DNA of 64,000 nt from Megalobrama amblycephala (taxonomy: Eukaryota; Chordata; Actinopteri; Cypriniformes; Xenocyprididae): assembly GCF_018812025.1 (NCBI RefSeq), contig NC_063052.1:24306226-24370225 (forward strand), read 5' to 3'. The notes beneath the pieces were generated by a model that had not been told where the DNA came from, ran no database searches, and saw only the letters and a program-made list of their open reading frames with translations. The first letter of the stretch is position 1. Every line of letters starts with the position of its first letter. Below are positions 11,788 through 23,645 of this stretch, piece by piece. The position numbers were made by a program, and so were the translations under genes.

Positions 11788-11838
<51 letters not shown>
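11788..11838. repeat. (CA)n microsatellite
   Basis: About 25 uninterrupted CA units. Confidence 0.95.
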
Positions 11839-11841
<3 letters not shown>

Positions 11842-12409
11842 ATATTTAACCTTACCATTTCTATATGATTTTGTTATATAATATACTGTAATAATTAACG
11901 ATGATCATGCACCATATATTAAAATTAGATAATGAGTGTAGGCCTACATACATAACCGAATAACGTAAACCCTTTATTTGATGAACCACTGTTTATTTTC
12001 CTTATATGCCTTATTATTTTAAGTGGGCGCTATAGACCAAAGATTCAGATGGTATTCTTTGGTAGGCAATTATAATTTTATATCCTTGTTGGTTGATTAT
12101 TTCAAACCTTTAGTTGCATTTGTCTTTGAATCTACTGAATCCATTAGACATTGTGGAGCGTGTTTTGTGTGCAGGTCACGGTGCATTGTTTCAGCAGATA
12201 CAATTTTTCTACCGCAGAGTCGTTACCCTCTGAATGACCCCATCGCGTGCTCGCCTCCAGTCTGATGGTTTAGGTAGTCCCGCCTTTAACCAGAGGGTGG
12301 CGCGCGGCTACAATCTTTGGCCGACCAAACAACAGCTAGTTCGGCGAAACTCTTGTTGCGCGCTCCCGTGTCCAAACAATTCCACCCTGATTTCCTGCTT
12401 ACGCGTGAG

Positions 12410-12671
12410 TTTACCGCTGGAGGTCACGGAATAGGATTTACGACTGGTCAACAAAAACACGTGACTCTAAGCCGTACCCCATATTTGGGAGCCTACGTAA
12501 GGGAGCATTAAGTCTGTGTCTCACTCATTTCCATAATTCATCATAAATTGTGCAAGGGTGCAATAGAAGCTCAAAACCATCAAGCGATACAAATCAAACA
12601 CACGGCAGCATAGTTCTCAACACAAAGGTAGTTGTAGTAACTAAAAATAATTATAAGGTAATTGTCAACCA
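12410..12671 (+). promoter_or_regulatory. hoxa5a promoter and 5' leader
   Basis: Contains GAGGTCACGG at 12420-12429, an E-box AACACGTGACTC (core 12458-12463) and CCATATTTGGG. The following block around CATAATTCATCATAAATTG is like that seen just upstream of vertebrate Hoxa5. The coding start follows at 12672. Confidence 0.55.
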
Positions 12672-13969
12672 ATGAGCTCTTATTTTGTGAACTCATTTTG
12701 CGGTCGCTATCCAAATGGCGCGGACTATCCCTTACATAACTATGGAGACCACAGCTCTAGTGGCCAATGCAGAGATTCTTCGGGCATGCATTCGGGCAGG
12801 TATGCTTATGGCTACAATGGAATGGATCTCAGCACCGGGCGCTCTACCACCGGACACTTTCTCTCATCTGTTGAGCGAACTCAAAGCTACACAGACAGTC
12901 CAACTGCGACGCCTGTCCGGTACAGTCAACCGGTTACCGCGAGCAGCGCTGAGACTTCCTCTGACCCTCTCCCCTGCTCATCCTTAGCCAACTCTCCTGT
13001 CAGCGAGCAGTCACACCGCGCCCTGAAAACCTCTCTACCGAGCACCGCTGGCTCTGAGACCAGCAGCGTCGGGACGGTTCTCAATCGCGAGGACGTCTCT
13101 AAAGCGTCCAGCATTATGGAGGAAGAAAAGCCGCCGGGAAGTGCGCAGACAGCCTCACAGAATGTATCCGAGGCGCCGCAGATTTATCCATGGATGCGAA
13201 AACTTCATATAAGTCATGGTAAACAGAAAACAAAGTTCTGTTTTTTTATGTTTGTGTTCTGAGTGTTGGAGTAACGTGTGAATGACCCCTTGTCAAATTA
13301 CACAAAATCAGATGAATGCAAATATAGTAGTTTACTTTGGTTTTGGACAGTTATATCGAAATATGTCACCTCCAGCATGAGGTTATGTTGTTTACATGGC
13401 TTCATGTCTCGGAAAATAATTTAAAATAGATTATTTTATTAAAATGAAAGAACCTAATTGTATTATTAATTGCCCTGTCGATTATCCATTAAGGAACTGA
13501 CTGTGCTATTAAATTCATTAGGCTATGTAAAACTGATTTAATTTTAGATCATGTAAAGAAATGAGATGAATTAAATGTTATGCTTTCTGTCCTTAAGAGC
13601 GTGTCACGCATGCAAGTTGATGCATGTCCTTTCAACCATGTTTTGTGTGTCGTACATAATATGTATACATTAAATTAGCCTATAAAAAATGAAAATGTCA
13701 CACTTTTGTGTATAACAGACAGTTTGGCCGGACCGGAGGGGAAAAGGCCCAGGACAGCCTACACACGCTTCCAGACACTTGAGCTTGAGAAGGAGTTCCA
13801 CTTCAACCGATACCTGACACGTCGCCGACGGATTGAGATTGCACACACGCTCTGTCTCTCAGAGAGACAAATCAAAATATGGTTTCAAAACCGCAGAATG
13901 AAATGGAAAAAGGACAACAAATTGAAGAGTATGAATATGGCGGCTGCAGGAAGCGGATACCGTCCCTGA
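12672..13969 (+). CDS. hoxa5a: Homeobox protein Hox-A5a
   Basis: Central Hox transcription factor of group 5. Exon 1 is 12672-13218, intron 13219-13718 (phase 1), exon 2 is 13719-13969; the product is 265 residues. The start [16 protein letters not shown] is diagnostic of Hoxa5. The PBX-binding hexapeptide YPWM is at 172-175 and the homeodomain at about 190-249, ending [13 protein letters not shown], with the short tail [16 protein letters not shown]. Three homeodomain residues depart from the usual Hox5 sequence: Pro for Ala at position 4 (residue 193), Phe for Tyr at 11 (residue 200) and Thr for Ala at 37 (residue 226). They are read directly from the codons CCC, TTC and ACG. The frame and splice sites are intact. 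A CACGTG promoter block precedes it. Confidence 0.96.
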
Positions 13970-14407
13970 AAATGTGTTTATAATGTAAATGTGCATATAT
14001 AAACTAAATCTGTTAGTGTTTCAGTTTGTGTGTGTGTGTGTATGTGTGTGTGTGTGTGTGTGTGTATGCGCGGGTGCGCGTCAGTTTCCTTAAAGTGTGC
14101 TTTACAAGGGGATGAAGGTTTTTCCCATTTCACAAAAGAACTTTCAACTGGTCGTGAGAGTTTTGCGCCCTGTGTGCGGCCTTTGTCAGAATAAAAATAG
14201 TAATAATAATAAAAACAATTCCCCTCCATGTTTTCATGTAATGTTGCTAAAGTGGATAAATCTTTGCATTGTCTTACAAAAGCCACATGAAGGTGTCAAT
14301 TAATATAACACGTTTTGACGAAAAATGCTTTATGTTTTTAAGGTGCATTGGGTAAGGCAACCTATAAAAGTATTTAACTCTTGCTAAATGAAGCATAACT
14401 TAAATAC

Positions 14408-14442
<35 letters not shown>

Positions 14443-14783
14443 GTGTTTTGTTTGTAAATATGAATTGATATATTTTATGTATTTATAGTAATTCGATATC
14501 AAATATCGATTGTATTTAATTCATTGTAAAGCTGAAGTAGAAGATCTGTTATTTTTCGTGTTGTACTGTCATCTTTGTGTAGGTATTGATAAAATCGTTA
14601 TGTTCAGACTTGTCCGTATATTTGTCGTGTCCTCATTTTTATAGCCTACTTGAATATGTTTGTGTGTTTTACTCAAATGTTCAACTCGAATTATTTAATT
14701 TACTTTCTCGTGAAATTTGAATGATAACTGGAAGTGCAGAAAACAATGTGGCCAACGATAAATGCAATGTTCCTAACAATAAA
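13970..14783 (+). terminator. hoxa5a 3' UTR with candidate poly(A) signals
   Basis: AATAAA occurs at 14190-14195 and 14778-14783. The segment contains a (GT)n tract near 14023-14066 and a T run of about 30 bases near 14409-14438, so the transcript end is uncertain. Confidence 0.5.
14023..14066. repeat. (GT)n microsatellite in the hoxa5a 3' UTR
   Basis: GT repeats with one TATG interruption. Confidence 0.85.
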
Positions 14784-14832
14784 GTTTTTACCTAAAATAT
14801 TAGATCTCATTGTTTTTTCAGGTTTGTCCCAT

Positions 14833-14836
<4 letters not shown>

Positions 14837-14873
<37 letters not shown>
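14837..14873. repeat. (GT)n microsatellite
   Basis: About 18 GT units. Confidence 0.9.
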
Positions 14874-14880
<7 letters not shown>

Positions 14881-15104
14881 CAGGCGTATAAAAGTCAAAA
14901 CTGCTGTGATTATTAATGTGAGGGTGAAAGTTACTGAGATAAAACTGGAAAAATACCACATTGCTCTTTCAAAACTTAAATAAAAGGTTTAGCAAGACAT
15001 TTTTAAATTCTAGTTTGTTTACAGCAATTTGTTTATTTCTTTAATTTGAATGGTTCAACAGGTATGAGATACACTAATCACTACTTTACTCACCCAATGT
15101 GGAA

Positions 15105-15450
15105 AGGGCACTTATGGTCCCCTTGCCAACTTCTCAACATGAGTGTGCGTCCACGCCCAGTGTCTCGCACTCTTCTCTTCTCTGGAAATCTGAAAAGGGT
15201 TTTTAGCGGCAAACTTTACTAGACCCTTTGCCATTCTGGATCCGTGACATTGGCGGGTAAGATAAATAATGAGGTTTGGTCCACGAATTAGATCGTAAAA
15301 TTCACCCGGAGTGAAACGGCAGATAGGCTCACTGGCCATAAAACAGTCACGTGGTGGCAATTAAAGTCATTTTTATGGTTTTGGGGAGTCGACACTATAT
15401 CGCATATAAAGTTTAATCGCACTGACGTGGAGCTTCGTTCCCTTTCTCTG
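15105..15450. promoter_or_regulatory. Candidate conserved element between hoxa5a and hoxa4a
   Basis: A GC-richer island with TGCGTCCACGCCCAGTG, AAGATAAATAATGAGG, GGCCATAAAACAGTCACGTGG (E-box core at 15348-15353) and TTTTTATGG. The density of homeodomain-type ATAAA/TTAT sites beside an E-box looks like a Hox promoter or enhancer. No domain is encoded. The function is inferred. Confidence 0.4.
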
Positions 15451-15453
15451 CAG

Positions 15454-15565
15454 ACCTTAGAAGTGTTCATTGACTGCTTACCACAACTTCTATTGACACA
15501 CCAGATTGCTATGGACTGGAAACACGTCGACCGGATTCACTCGGGTGGACGAGTGTCAGCTCTTG
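15454..15565 (+). other. Candidate noncoding exon upstream of hoxa4a
   Basis: A good acceptor (CCTTTCTCTGCAG) at 15441-15453 and a good donor (CTTG|GTAAGTT) at 15565/15566 delimit 112 bp. The piece is less AT-rich than its surroundings and follows the E-box island. It could be a distal leader exon of a hoxa4a or hoxa3a transcript, as multi-gene 5' leaders are known in Hox clusters. This is inferred from splice-site shape only. Confidence 0.3.
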
Positions 15566-16314
15566 GTAAGTTGGTTTGTTTCGGTTTTTCGCTTTTGTTA
15601 AGAGACAAAATTTTCTTTAGGCCCTCAGTGTAACAATGAGCAGAACACAAATGCACTCAGTTTCAACTGTTAATGAGGGCTTGTACTGTGAAGACCTGCT
15701 TGTCCGGCAGAGTGGTAGGGGGCATTGCTCTCTGACTGCTTCATTCCTACTGTAACATTTTCTGCCCTTTGCATCTATGCATAAAATAATGATTTTTAAG
15801 ACGTTTTTCTTGTGCAGCCACACCCTTCAGGACTTTTTGTTAGATGTTGATGCACAAATTTATCGCCTGTCAGAACTGCCTAAAAGTTTTGAGAGCGAGG
15901 ATAAGGAGTTATTCAATCTGCCTGGCTTTCTGTCTGTCTGTTTGTCTTTACCTCCCTCTTTTTATTTTCATAGGCAATGTTTACTTTGTAGGCAAGATCA
16001 TTTTATACTCTCACAATGGATAATTCCTTATGATTAAAAATGAGTAATTATTATTCAACAACATCTTATACCAACACTGCTGCTCAGCAACACTGTAGTT
16101 ATCATGATCAACAATGCTGTTTTATTTTTATCTCAACGGCACGTAAAACGCAGTATTGTATAAAAAAATAAAAACGTTAACGCAGATGAGATGAGAAAAT
16201 GCGCATAAAACATCCACATAGCCTACTTAAAGCGATGTGTGAGAATGAGTGGGAGATAGACAGAATTCGATAGACAATAAAGGAGAGAGAGGGACTGAAG
16301 AAAAATGTCTTTGC

Positions 16315-17110
16315 TCCTGGTTCACCGTAAGGTCAGCGGCGGCAGGAAGATGAATGTGCGCACGCCGTAAACCACCAGCAGAGCTCGCTTTTGGCCAAGT
16401 TCAGTGTCACCCGCATTGGCGCCCCTTATCCCTATAAGGATAGAAATGAGAGAAAGAGAAAGAATAATAACTCCCGCATTCACCTTTAATTGCAGGGAAT
16501 AGAAATGGTTCACAAATCTTGATGCAGCATGGATATCAGAAGGATGAAATTTATGACTTTAGCAGGCCAATCTGTCTGCAAACATAAAGGTTGTTTGATA
16601 CTGTATTAATAGATTTGGCCTAATATTACTGGTCATGATAAATGGAAGATATAGGCCCAAAAGATGTATGGGGAAAACAATAGCATAGAAGAGAGAGAGA
16701 GAGAAGGGGAGAAAGAAAGTTGATGAGCTCGAAGGCTTGTTTGTGTCCATCTGTTTATTTGTGCTTGTTTGTCTGAGAGAGAGAGAGTGAGATTGTAAAG
16801 GTAGGGGGAGGGCCGGGGTCAAAAGTTTACTGCAGAACAAGTAGCTGTCATCTGTTCTTGTAGAGCGCAGTGCCACTTTTATAATGGCACAAAAGATGGA
16901 ATAGCTGTGAATCCCGTGAGTTCTGGTCTAACCTCGCGATGAACTCTGCAAGCTGGGTGACCCTTGGTTAGCATCCCCAAGAGACTACCTCCTCCGCCTA
17001 TGCCAGAGATTGAGTATTCAGGTTTTATTAAAGGGTTTGATTGGTGAATTTCCTTTGAATAAATCGCACTTGATGACCAAATGTTCTACTGGACATTTGC
17101 ATTTAGGATT
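16315..17110. promoter_or_regulatory. Candidate conserved islands, hoxa5a-hoxa4a interval
   Basis: Two GC-richer patches, about 16315-16510 (CAGCGGCGGCAGGAAG, CCCGCATTGGCGCCCC) and 16855-17110 (CTGGGTGACCCTTGG, GGTTTGATTGGTGAATTTCC), separated by a GA-rich tract. TTGATTGG resembles a PBX-HOX site. No gene is supported. Confidence 0.3.
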
Positions 17111-18708
17111 GATAATATTTCAGCGCATTTCTTTGTTCTGAAGCGTTGATTTCTCTTTGTCTGGACTTGAAAACCAAACATGTAAGTTTAATTGAATACA
17201 AGAAAAATAGAAAAGAAGAATCATACAAGGAAAATAATATGTCTAGCAACATTTACCGGTAAAACGAGACCGAGACGGTATTGAGTTTGTAATAAAAATG
17301 ACTTGGAATTGTCTTACAAATAATTTTATTTAGTACTAACCCCGTTGAACGCTTCTCGTTTTGGACATGCGAAGAAGCGTCGACGCCATATGTTTTGTCT
17401 ATATTTCTGTGAATACAAACAAAATAAAATAAGCCACAAATTTGGAAATCTTTATTGGATCGGTTTAATGTTAATTTTTAAAAGAATTTCTTAAAGAATG
17501 CATAGGCCTATATTTTGTGCAAAATCTGACCTTTCCGAAAAAATACTAATTTTGTAATAGCCTGCAGAAAAATGAAACAAAAATGGTATTATAAATCAAA
17601 GCTGTATCACACAGATTTATATAGGAGAAAAAGTGTTTAATGAAAGTAATTTCGAATAATTTTGTCCAAGGTTGTTAGACAGTTTAATTTACCTCAGGTT
17701 TACAGATGACACTTGCTATAGCCGTATATTCCCTTTAGGAGACCGGAGCTATTTGTTACATGGGGAAGCACTATGGAGGACTATCTCTGTAAATAAGGTT
17801 TTGAGTTAAAAGTCCAATTACAGAATTGCTCGCGATTTAAATTATTTTGAATTTTCATTGTATTTTGGTTTCAGGCAACTTAAGTTCAAAACAACAAAAC
17901 GGAATATTTATGTTGGAATTCTGTACTCAAATCGGAAATTGCAATACCATAGTATTTTGTAAAATCAGTTGTCAGTTGAACGTATTAAAACTTTTTAAAC
18001 AATTAATCAAAGTATGTTTTAACAGAACATTTAAACTATGTTTTCAGAACAAGGGTATTTTTAAGTGTTTAGAGTGGTGCCATTTTTTACAATCTGTTGG
18101 CGAAATGTATGTTAGCCTACCTTTTACATTTTTTCGTGTTTAATTAACTGTTAATTTGTTTAATGTTTAAGCCTCTTTATAGCCAATTTATTGTCAACTT
18201 CTCATTCGTAATACACCGTTTCTAAAATTGACGTTCAGTACCCTGAGAGATATATTAATTGGAGTAAAAAAAATGTGACAACTAACCCCGGTCTCTCTTA
18301 TTTTTATTTAATCCATATAAAGAACTATTGCAGTTGTAACATTTAAATATGCATAATCAGAGTTTTCTTGCTTCTGATCTTCTAATAAATTGTTTGTTTT
18401 ACTTGCTTTAAATATGTAAATACTGCAGCGTGTTTGATTTTAGGCCTCCAGTTTTGTACACAAAGGAGAGAAGTATATAATGAATAACAGACGACACGAT
18501 ATCATTTTATGTGGCCCTCGGAAAACTAAAGACTTGGCTTTTTTGCTCCTTTTTTAAGCCTTACAGTTAAAAGACTTTAGACGTTAGCAATATTAATTTA
18601 TCAAGTTAAAGCAAATAATACAACAACATTACAATAACTTTTATAATAATAATTATGATTATTAAATATGTGGTTATAGTGAAGTTGAAAATAAAGTTTT
18701 ATATATAT
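17111..18708. other. AT-rich spacer, no gene seen
   Basis: Low-complexity AT-rich sequence. The reading frame at 17847-18143 has no recognisable domain and no splice or promoter context. Confidence 0.5.
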
Positions 18709-18749
18709 TTGCATTTACCCCGGCCTTGGACTTCATTTATCCCCAAAGG

Positions 18750-18819
<70 letters not shown>

Positions 18820-18881
18820 ATCTCCAGAAGGACCCTGTGCCCCATGGGGATAAATGAAGTCCAAGGCCGGGGTAAATGCAA
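18709..18881. repeat. Hairpin element with 37-bp perfect arms and (AT)n core
   Basis: The left arm at 18709-18745 (TTGCATTTACCCCGGCC...) and the right arm at 18845-18881 are exact 37-bp reverse complements. Between them lie about 30 bp of unique sequence on the right and an (AT)n tract at 18754-18815. This resembles a foldback MITE whose centre expanded as a microsatellite. The arms are GC-rich in an AT-rich setting. The perfect identity implies a recent origin or conversion between arms. Confidence 0.8.
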
Positions 18882-20589
18882 GGTCACTGCGTCTAACAAA
18901 TATGAAAATGTCACCTTTTCAGAGGGCACGCCTTGTTGTTTAACAAAGACTGTCAATGAACAAGATTAATAAGGGGCGAAATGGACACTGAGTCATTGAG
19001 AGGTCAAACCGAAGTTATCTCTGTGTAGCTATTACAGAAAAGTAGCCAGAGTGGTTCTGAAGCTGTGAAACCTCACGTGACTCACATAGTTTAAATACTA
19101 ACCTAAAGCTAGTTTGGATAGCCTACTTAAGCAGGAGTTTTCAGTTCAGAGTGGCTGTTGAATCACTACATGGAACTATTAAGGATAAAGAAACATTACT
19201 TGGGAGCTACCTGTCGCAAAAGGGATGTGTCATTATTTTCGTTTATCTGTGCAGCGAACCTGTCTTATCATGGCTTCAAGGTCAGGGATATTATTTTGCT
19301 CACGAATTTATACAAGGTAGGCCTTCTCATATTTTAGTGTTCAAATAAACATTGCAATTCAACAAGTCCAATAGGAATATGGTATTGTTATGTAATAAAG
19401 TCTGTCTTTGTAGTGCATTTCACAGGAAAGCGGAAACAGACAAAAAAAGTAACTTTTTTTAATATTGAGATGCGTTTAGAGATAGAGATATATTTCAGAC
19501 CATATAAACATGACATTGCAGCCATTGTTATAACGGTTTTGAATTATTTTTATTACCACTGAAGCAATATTCATACAAATATAACTCCATCAAGACTGCT
19601 GAGTATCGCAGTAAATTAAAAGCCAACTGCAATAAATGCAATTGATACAATTGATAAGTAATGGCTGCATAATACAAAGTCAGTGTGGGTTTGTTGTCAT
19701 TTGTGTTTGGAGTAGAATACGAAATACAATGCATCATTGTGCGGAACACTAAAGTTATTTACAAGATGTCCAGTTCAGTTTAACTGGACAGTATAAAATA
19801 TAAAATATGACCAACATATTTAATTTTGGGACATCTGTGAAGGAATGTTTTTTTATTTATTTAGATTGTATATTATTATGGATTCTTTACATATTTATGT
19901 AGACTATTTTTGCTTTTAATGAAGACGTGTAAGACTTAATTCGGTAATAACAGTCATTTCAAAATCAAAATCAAAAATGTGTGCATCTAAAAGGCTCGTG
20001 TAGCTTTGATTTCTTTTTTCTTTACTGCACACGTTTGGGGTTGCTTTAACATTGAGCAAATCGTCTAACTGATGAAATTTCGTTATAATTTGAGATGCCA
20101 ATGGTAGAACCCCCAAAACTAAGAAATTTTACTGTGTCTGTAAAAACTGTTACAAAAGACATGTGGAGTTATTGGTTGATGATGTTGCTGGCTTGAAAAT
20201 AGTCTTTGTCCTATTCATTAACAGGTGCATAGTCACTGTGAGTATTGTTGCTTTGTGAAAGTGGTCGTGGGCCTTCTTGATGGTTCTTTTGAGGAACCTT
20301 TAGAAATTGGAACGTCCCTGGAGGGTACAAAACTGTAGGTCGTGGTACACAACAAACGAGATTTCTTTTTGTACATTTATCATCAGAAAGGGCATTAACA
20401 CTGGAAGGGGATGCTTTCGTGATAAATCACGTCCTCTGTTGCACTCAATTGTATATGACTGTATATCATGCATTTTAACAGTTCGTATATATTCAGCCAG
20501 CTGTTTTGTTCTCTATACGGTGTATATGGCAACTATATCGAATTAATTTCTGATGTTTTAATTCAATAACAAAAAGAGACGCATATACC
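18882..20589. other. Spacer 5' of hoxa4a
   Basis: AT-rich, no gene. An isolated E-box CCTCACGTGACTC lies at 19072-19084 in a slightly GC-richer stretch and may mark a further regulatory element. Confidence 0.4.
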
Positions 20590-20789
20590 GCTCGAACACA
20601 TTTTTGCTGTGCTGATGCCTGGCCTGCTATTGGTGCTTGTTTACACGATGCCCACAGGAGGCGCTCATTGGTCGCATTTCTCACGTGACCGACCAACTTT
20701 GTACATTTGACAGAGGAGTAGGTGGGTTTTGGAGAGATCAGAAAAACGACAGCACGATAAAAATTAGAATTGTTGCACTTTTCAAATTA
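20590..20789 (+). promoter_or_regulatory. hoxa4a promoter and 5' leader
   Basis: Carries CTATTGGTGC and CTCATTGGTCGC (inverted CCAAT boxes) and an E-box TCTCACGTGACC (core 20682-20687), about 105 bp before the start codon. Confidence 0.55.
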
Positions 20790-22008
20790 ATGATCATGAG
20801 TTCCTACTTGATCAATTCAAATTACATCGAACCTTCTTTCCCACCCTGCGAGGAATATCAGCAGAACGGATACATGCCCGTGTCCTCTGATTATTATGAG
20901 CGGCCGAAAGACGCGGGCTTCCCCCATCACGAGGAGACATCATACCCGCGATCAAACTACCAAGAGCCGAGCTATGATTACGGTAATGTGTCAACCAACG
21001 GCCTCAACGATTTCACCGACCGTCATCACGCGCAACCTCAATCCCTTCCGCAGAATCATGGACCCCGCCTCACCACAGAGAGCTGTGCTGGTTCAACTGC
21101 GAACAAGGATTGTAGCCTCGTGTCAGAGGCTCTCCCAGGCGCACAGAAGGGTAAAGAGCCGGTCGTGTATCCCTGGATGAAAAAAGTCCATGTTAATACC
21201 GGTAAGTAATGTGCACGGGCAATAAAAGCTGTAGGAGCCCTGTGGAGGGCATTTGTCGGAAGGCATGTAGGGAACATACCCAGTTGTAATTGCTCATTTA
21301 GAGGATTTACTGCCATCGAGATCCCGGTGATTAGGAGTTCTTGCAAATTTGATTTCCCTCGATGTTCCGCCCGGGCCATTTGCCTTTTGTTTCTTATGAT
21401 CCAAAAGAAAGTTTATCGTTGACCATATTCACACCAAACAGGCCTTTTAATTGAGCTATTTTCCCATAGGCTTTCACTCATGTTGCAATGCTACCAAATT
21501 AGTTACATCAAGACTGCGTGTGAATGGAATGCTGTCGTCGGAGAACGACGCGTATCCATTGTTTCATACTCTACTCGTTTAGTGCTCTTCAAAAAATTCA
21601 GTAAGTGTACTAATTATCCGGCATCTCACTTATACCTGAGAATGTCAATAACACCTGCTTGGTTGTGTGTTTATGTGTTTAGTGACCGCCAGCTACTCTG
21701 GAGGAGTGCCCAAGAGGTCTCGCACCGCCTACACGCGCCAGCAGGCTCTTGAGCTTGAGAAAGAGTTCCACTTTAACCGATACCTGACTCGACGTCGACG
21801 AGTGGAGATAGCGCACACAATGTGCCTATCTGAGCGTCAAGTGAAAATCTGGTTTCAGAACCGCCGCATGAAGTGGAAGAAAGATCACAAGCTGCCCAAT
21901 ACAAAGATCCGTTCCTCGAGCTCTGCGCCCTCCAACCATCACGTGAAAACGGATGCCACTCAGCAGCAGCAAACGCTGCTTCCCACGCCGTGTTCCTCGA
22001 ACCTATAG
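20790..22008 (+). CDS. hoxa4a: Homeobox protein Hox-A4a
   Basis: Group-4 Hox transcription factor for hindbrain/trunk boundary patterning. Exon 1 is 20790-21201, intron 21202-21682 (phase 1), exon 2 is 21683-22008; the product is 245 residues. I chose the ATG at 20790 ([19 protein letters not shown]), the usual Hox4 start; the Met two codons later is the alternative, and the open frame further upstream is 5' leader. The hexapeptide YPWM is at 127-130 ([13 protein letters not shown]) and the homeodomain at about 147-206 ([12 protein letters not shown]...[13 protein letters not shown]), followed by the group-4 motif KLPNTKIRS and a Ser/Gln-rich tail. No frame break. Acidic and Tyr-rich exon-1 sequence is typical of Hox4 activation regions. 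Confidence 0.96.
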
Positions 22009-22541
22009 TGCTAGAAGCAAATCGACACAGACGGAACTGAACAAGAAAGAAGAACACATTGCAGTATTAGGATCGGAATTTCACAGGGTCACTTTTTATT
22101 CAGTGTCCGACGAGGCAACCTAACTTCGCCTTCCCAACCTCTTCCTCCACTCTAATTTGAGCTGGAAATCACATCCTTCCTGTAAAAATAGTTTTTTTCT
22201 CCCTTAAAGGAACAATAGTAGAATGTACTTTAACTTGGACAATGGACCGTTACGTTTTCTGTCTTTAACCGAGGCATACCGAGTCTTGTTTGTGAAGATC
22301 AACGCTATAGTGATGCGTGTACCAAACTGACATTTTAACATGAAGGCACAAGTATAGGAACAATCTTCCTGGAGTAGTTATCTTATTTGTCTTAGTTCCA
22401 TATGTTAGTGTATTGTTAACTGTATTTACGTCATCGAAGCTGTGAATATTCGTGTATTTGGTTATTTGTATATTGGTGAATGATGTCAAGTTGTTTTAGT
22501 AAGCCTGTATGCAATTGTAGGCTACCCGTGGAAATAATAAA
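22009..22541 (+). terminator. hoxa4a 3' UTR and poly(A) signal
   Basis: An AATAAA hexamer lies at 22536-22541, 528 bp after the stop, in AT-rich sequence. It is the first clear signal downstream. Confidence 0.6.
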
Positions 22542-23394
22542 TATGACTTTATTGTGCATTATCCCTTTAGGTTAATCCATAGAAAGGACTAATGAGGTCT
22601 TTGTTATTTAGCTGTTTCCTGAAGCGTGATACCGTTTTATTCCAAGTATATTGATAATCCATAACAAAAAAAAAAAAACTTTAGATAAAACTGAAAGCAA
22701 ATTTTCGTATTGGACTAAAAGCTTGCCTCCGAAATTTGTATCACGTAAATTGCGAGACCAATGCTGTTTAGACCAACGGTTTAGGTTGGCTTATTTGATT
22801 TTCAAGACATTATAACATTATATGAAAAAGGTGCACTTTACAAATCTAATTACTTCACCAACAAACATATGACGTACATAGTTTTTATTTATTCCAGTAG
22901 GCTAAAGTTTTTTTGTTGTTGTTGTTGTTTTTAATATTAAAATGCCATACGCATAATGCCATACGTTATATGCTATATTAGTGTTCCTTTAAGCTAACTT
23001 GTAATACGATAAAACGTTACAAAATACTGGGTAGATGAGCTTGCATTGCTGTTAGTTGAATTATATGAATTAATGCAGTAGTTTGCAGTAGTTCTTTCTA
23101 AGTATTCAAACTATTAGCCTATTGTGACCAAATCCCATGAATTTGTTGTTTTAATACTATGAAATCAGACTAATTCGTGATTGCGCTTAATATAGCCTAT
23201 CACTGATAATTTCAATACAAACAGACCTTGCGTAATCAGTTTTTTTACTTGTCAGGACAATCTACTTTTAGAGTTAATTTGATGTCCATTTTAAAATTCG
23301 ATCCTAACTATAGCCAATTCTGCACTCACTTTCTAAAATCAAAATGTAGGCTATTTAAATAACAAATATCATTAACTCTTTCCCCCATAGAAGT
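22542..23394. other. AT-rich spacer 3' of hoxa4a
   Basis: A- and T-rich, with no gene or clear element seen. Confidence 0.5.
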
Positions 23395-23645
23395 CTATTG
23401 AAATAAATTAGAGACGGACAGTAGGCTACTTACCGGTGTAAACTACTGCTGGGGTCAAGCAAAGGACACAGATGAGCTGTCCAATCATCAAACTAAAGCA
23501 CTGTGTACGACCCCTTAACCTATGACCTCGCCATATTCAGCACCCTCATAGACCATGGCCCTTTTATTTCTCGAACGCATGGGGCAGTAGTGGAACTTGA
23601 ATATGGCCTATTTGAACATCAAGGGGAGACCAAAACTGTACTCCG
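23395..23645. promoter_or_regulatory. Candidate hoxa4a 3' enhancer, receptor half-sites
   Basis: A GC-richer block about 1.4 kb 3' of hoxa4a. It contains GGGGTCAAGCAAAGGACA (a DR5-like pair with one mismatch, about 23452-23469), CCAATCATCAAAC (PBX-HOX-like), and, read on the minus strand, AGGTCATAGGTTA (a DR1-like pair, about 23519-23531). Mouse Hoxb4 and Hoxd4 have retinoid-responsive neural enhancers 3' of the gene, so the position is suggestive. The sites are imperfect and the function is inferred. Confidence 0.35.

Larger units (their letters stand above)
9426..12200. other. Spacer 5' of hoxa5a with repeats, no gene seen
   Basis: AT-rich spacer. It holds a dispersed repeat at about 10433-10650 and a (CA)n tract, listed separately. 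Short reading frames on both strands have no recognisable domain. Confidence 0.5.

Noticed and set aside
11788..11838. CRISPR-like regular repeats
   Set aside because: All regular arrays seen here are simple microsatellites without spacers, in a vertebrate genome.
18655..18969. Open frames on both strands with long Tyr-Ile repeats
   Set aside because: They are translations of the (AT)n tract and the symmetric arms of the hairpin repeat.
18998..19016. DR5 RARE reading of AGGTCAAACCGAAGTTA
   Set aside because: The second half-site departs from RGKTCA at two positions, too weak to report as a site.
14784..20589. mir-10, expected 5' of Hox4 in some clusters
   Set aside because: No sequence resembling the mir-10 guide (CCCTGTAGA...CGAATTTGTG) was found; HoxA clusters usually lack it.
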